DNA of 10,407 bases, taken from contig NW_025955760.1 of assembly GCF_022376445.1 (NCBI RefSeq), positions 1 to 10,407 on the forward strand, in the 5' to 3' direction. The notes under the pieces are model-generated. The model saw nothing but the letters and a program-made list of their open reading frames with translations, did no database searches and had not been told where the DNA came from. This DNA comes from Fomitopsis serialis (lineage: Eukaryota; Basidiomycota; Agaricomycetes; Polyporales; Fomitopsidaceae). This document shows positions 7,788-10,407 of this stretch, piece after piece. Every line of letters begins with the position of its first letter. The first letter of the stretch is position 1. The position numbers were made by a program, and so were the translations under genes.

Positions 7788-9244
7788 ATGAACCTCCTCT
7801 CGCTAGACCTCGATGTAGTGCACGTCATCCTCTCCGAGGTGCAACCTACGGATGCATTGAGACTGTCCTTGACATGCCGTGCTGCACACAACGTAGCGTA
7901 TCCACGGTTCCTCTCTGAGGTCGTCTTGGGGCACCCATGGCGCCGCACGGGACCCGACCGTCTCGTCCAATTCTGCACGTCCATGCTCGCGGATGCCTCC
8001 CTGCGCATCTTTCACCTCCGCGAGCTCACCATACACAAAACGGCCTTCCAGCCGACGCGCACCGCCCCCACCCACGGTATCTTCGACTCCGCCGCCATGG
8101 CGTTCCTCGCGGAAGTGCTCAAGTACGCGGTCAATCTCCGCTCAATATGCATCCACGACACCGAAGAGCTTCTCGAGACGATGCCTGAGTTCCGCTGGCC
8201 GCTCGCGTCCTTGCCGAACCTCCAGGACGTCCGGTTCTTGCACGCGGGAACCCGCTCGCTGGACGTACTTGTCTCGTTCGGCAGCCAGCCCGCCTGTTGG
8301 AGGTCGATTTCTCCGGTCTGCCGACGGACATGGATGTCCCGCCGTCTTATACAGACCAAGCTTGGAGAGCTCATGCGAAACCCGTCACACTCAAATTGTC
8401 GCGCGTCGCGGGTGTGTTGCTGGTGATCCCCGCAGAGCATGTCTGGCCAAAGTACAACAGCTCGAGACTTCGGGACCTCCAGAGCCTGGAGACTTTCACT
8501 AATGCTTCCCGAACCTGCACAGCCTTAACCTGGTGTGTACTACGTCGAGACGTGTTCCAACCGGTTGCTGCCACACCTTGACCACGTCTCGACGTCTGCC
8601 CATCCCGCTGGAAGGTCTCGTGCGCAGGCTGGACTCACATACGACCTCGACGTGCTCTTGGACTCGATGCCGTACTCGGTATGGGCACCCCGGACCATGT
8701 CTTGCTTCAGAGACTCTGCCAGTCGTGCTCGCGTGCTCTCCGAACATGCAAATCCTGCGCTGGATCGCGAACATAGTGAAGAGCGTGCGCGTCCTCCAAT
8801 GTACGCCTATCAGCCGATCCACCCGGACAGCGCTGGGTAGAGGACGTAGAGACTGGCTCGTCCGTCACCGTTATTCTCGCTGCTGCCTATCGAAGACTGA
8901 CCCACCCTCTCTCGTATCCGCAGAATTGCCACTACCAATACTGCTGCCGTCCCCCTCGTGGCCTTCACGTTCGCGCGTGGGCTCAGCACATCCGTCCCTG
9001 TGTCAGAGCTGGCCCGGCTCGCTGTCTTTAAGCGTCCCAGATACCCTTCCTCGAGTACGTCGGATTCAGCCTCACGGCGACGGCGCCTGGAAGCCTCAGT
9101 CAGAGTGGGGAGCTTGCGTACTCTTGGTACAGCGTCACTCGAGTGGACACAACTGAGGCGACTTCGAGCCTTGCTGTCATTGCTTTGTCGGAATGCGAGG
9201 GCTCTGTGGTCCATCGTCGCTTGCTGGAGACTGAGCGCGTGTAG
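7788..9244 (+). pseudogene. F-box/LRR-like paralogue with multiple frameshifts
   Basis: The ATG at 7788 opens a 170-codon intact block: an F-box-like N-terminus (LDLDVVHVILSEVQ...LRLSLTCRAAHN...RFLSEVVLG) and the first leucine-rich segments. After about 8300 homology to the 1793-3097 protein continues but jumps frame. LLEVDFSGLP (from about 8300) is in a second frame and FPNLHSLNL (8506-8532) in a third. LDHVSTSA...LTYDLDVLLDSMP (8577 to about 8675) returns to the first, a short HVLLQRL piece (about 8697-8715) is in the second, and PVVLAC...VRVLQCTP (8719-8808) is in the third. After the intron, VPLVAFTF...ELARLAVF (8949-9030) is in the first frame, and FLEYVGFSLTATAPG onward, to TAG at 9242-9244, is in the second. 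About six losses of one base explain these steps, and no in-frame nonsense codon is needed. As read, the product would be a truncated protein with an F-box but few repeats. In the family the intact protein would be an SCF substrate adaptor. Consensus sequence error is a real alternative. Confidence 0.68.
8860..8923 (+). other. Intron remnant of the paralogue (64 nt) with a weak donor
   Basis: It sits exactly where the other copy has its 69-nt intron: GACTGG plus one codon, then the donor. The acceptor ATCCGCAG and the branch-like GACTGAC are well kept, but the donor reads GTCCGT where the paralogue has GTGAGT. This would be expected to splice poorly, adding to the case for decay. An upstream GTAGAG (about 8836) is an alternative donor. 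Confidence 0.5.
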
Positions 9245-9324
9245 ACGGCTCGATCCTAAAATAGCTTTGTACGTTATAGTCTCAACATACGTATCGGGCA
9301 TCGAGTGCTAACAGCCTGTCGATG

Positions 9325-9930
9325 TCAGGTATAATTCTTCCCTCTTAATCCAGCTCCGCATACTCCGAATAGTACCAGGCCTTTCGTTTGTGCCTTTCGC
9401 GCGGCTGCTAACCCGTCGTTGTCGGCCGTCGTCGCCTCACCGCTGTCCCGAACCCGCATCGCAAGGTCCCTGGCCTCGGACAGGAACTCAAAGGCTTTGG
9501 CAAGATCGAACATTCAGTACGAACATCCCGAGTCTTTCTCGAATGTAATTTGAATCTGCAGCCGGCCGCGGCCTCTCATGACGGTGCCGCGGGTGTTATC
9601 GACCAATGAAGCTTCGACTGCGAGAATAAGCCCAAAGACAACCGTGCCTTGCGACTTTTCGCAATATGCTGTCGACGTCAGTCTGCGGGCAACGATTCTT
9701 CCGCTATCGTTGTCAGCACTTTGTATCTGCTTTGTACATATGCTGCTACTTAAAGACCAACTGACGGCCGCCGGCAACGTGTTACCGACGAGAGTCTGGA
9801 CCGGTACCGCCAGTGAGGACACCTTGAACGTCCTCGTTCCTGAAGTAGGCTCGATGCAACGTACCCCGAGGTGTTCGAAGATAGTAAAGGGATACATACA
9901 TCTATAAATCAGTGTTACAGGACAGTACAT
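9325..9930 (-). pseudogene. Unrecognised minus-strand coding-like frame interrupted by one TGA
   Basis: One reading frame runs for 202 codons on the minus strand with a single interruption, TGA at 9516-9514, immediately followed by an in-frame ATG at 9513-9511. The first part (138 codons from 9930) contains MYPFTIFEHLGV, GTRTFKVSSLAVPVQTLVG, GTVVFGLILAVEASLVDN and GRLQIQITFEKDSGCSY. It has alternating hydrophobic residues like beta strands. The second part (62 codons) starts MFDLAKAFEFLSEARDLAMR and looks like an amphipathic helix. I recognise no family. It may be the last exons of a gene entering from the right, with 9902 preceded by a good acceptor (GATTTATAG). It could instead be two unrelated frames, an assembly error or a nonsense-mutated gene. 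No signal peptide or membrane segment is convincing. Confidence 0.35.
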
Positions 9931-9964
9931 TATTTGGTACGTTGTTTCTGCTCAGCGAGAATAC

Positions 9965-10128
9965 CTTCGTGCGTTCCGTTATTCCCTCTCCTTGCCCTCA
10001 ATTTCATCCGGTATACCAGTGCTTCATCTTCTTCAACCCACTCGTGGCTGTCGTCCACGATCGAGGTTGTCTTCTCGAAGTACTTGTTCTCGGTATCTCG
10101 CTCTTCGTCGCGGCTTTGCGCCACATCA
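9965..10128 (-). CDS. Candidate internal exon of a minus-strand gene, function unknown
   Basis: The frame DVAQSRDEERDTENKYFEKTTS...HEWVEEDEALVYRMKLRARRG is charged and has codon choice like real coding DNA. It is bounded by strong splice-like signals on the minus strand. Upstream are a GCTAACT branch site (10152-10146) and a TTTACAG acceptor (ending at 10129); downstream is GTATTC (9964-9959), starting a 63-nt intron that ends in ATTTATAG at 9902. Spliced this way, the downstream frame is one base off from the best frame at 9514-9901, so either the donor is different or a base is missing. Alternatively the ATG at 10139 is a start (MFYSDVAQ...) of a 69-residue frame. I do not recognise the product. 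Confidence 0.35.
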
Positions 10129-10188
10129 CTGTAAAACATCGAATCAGTTAGCTAAGATATCCCAAAGGTCCGGTCATGACCATATGAT

Positions 10189-10407
10189 TCAAAACCGAGT
10201 ATGCAAACCAATTACACGACTTGAAAGAATCAACGCCCCACGGCACATTTGAACGTCGACCGAGGGTGAACAGAACAGCAGCGAGGTTGTGTCATGGGCC
10301 AGGCACGCAACGCCACCGATGCCAGGCCGACGCTTCGCAAGTTCAGAACCAACTGGCGCGCCCTGGGGCTGTGATCCAGATCGAAGTGGCCGAAACTCGA
10401 GAGGAAA
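10189..10407 (-). other. Open minus-strand frames at the right edge (possible partial exon)
   Basis: Two minus-strand frames are open from the window edge. One contains HFDLDHSPRARQLVLNLRSV and ends at TGA 10232-10230. The other contains PGIGGVACLAHDTTSLLF and ends at TGA 10191-10189. Both are GC-rich and coding-like, and I cannot decide which is real. Together with the acceptor at 10130-10129 they suggest a gene whose 5' part lies beyond the window. A 10-bp palindrome (GGTCATGACC, 10172-10181) falls in the presumed intron. Confidence 0.25.

Noticed and set aside
1..10407. tRNA, rRNA, CRISPR array, telomere or transposase
   Set aside because: I scanned both strands for tRNA arm patterns, regularly spaced repeats, TTAGGG-type arrays and transposase or reverse-transcriptase motifs and found none.

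Overview
The window looks like genomic DNA of a filamentous basidiomycete, probably an agaricomycete. Coding stretches are GC-rich. Introns are short (63-109 nt) with GT..AG ends and CTAAC/CTGAC-like branch sites. The F-box/LRR-like protein family and the tail-anchored FHA protein fit that group. The species cannot be told from the sequence. No rRNA, tRNA, CRISPR array or recognisable transposase was found.

Layout: (1) 1-3097, plus strand: an F-box/leucine-rich-repeat-like gene in two parts. The F-box end (about 393-573) is broken by single-base losses. It is separated by 1,215 nt (574-1788) from an intact C-terminal part (from 1793, one 69-nt intron, stop at 3095-3097). (2) 3098-3993: intergenic, with a 46-bp imperfect palindrome. 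(3) 3994-6711, plus strand: an intact four-exon gene for an 824-residue protein with an N-terminal FHA domain, coiled coils and a C-terminal membrane anchor. This is the architecture of the SLMAP/Far9/Far10/PRO45 subunit of the STRIPAK phosphatase-kinase complex, and it is the clearest gene here. (4) 6712-7787: intergenic, with small repeats. (5) 7788-9244, plus strand: a full-length paralogue of the first gene, broken by about six single-base frame changes. (6) 9325-10407, minus strand: coding-like but unrecognised reading frames, including one frame interrupted by a single TGA, and an open edge suggesting a gene that enters from the right.

How the parts relate: the two F-box-like genes are paralogues on the same strand, flanking the single conserved STRIPAK gene. 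Comparing them reveals both the frame breaks and the 1.2-kb interruption, which is absent from the second copy. The interruption has CAGGT at both ends, a good splice donor and a plausible branch site and acceptor, so it could be a new intron or an insertion flanked by a target duplication. Every frame change inferred in both copies has the same sign (one base missing). That could mean real decay with deletion bias or consensus sequencing error; the STRIPAK gene shows none. No operon-like or gene-cluster logic is visible, and I did not find a clearly new biological system.
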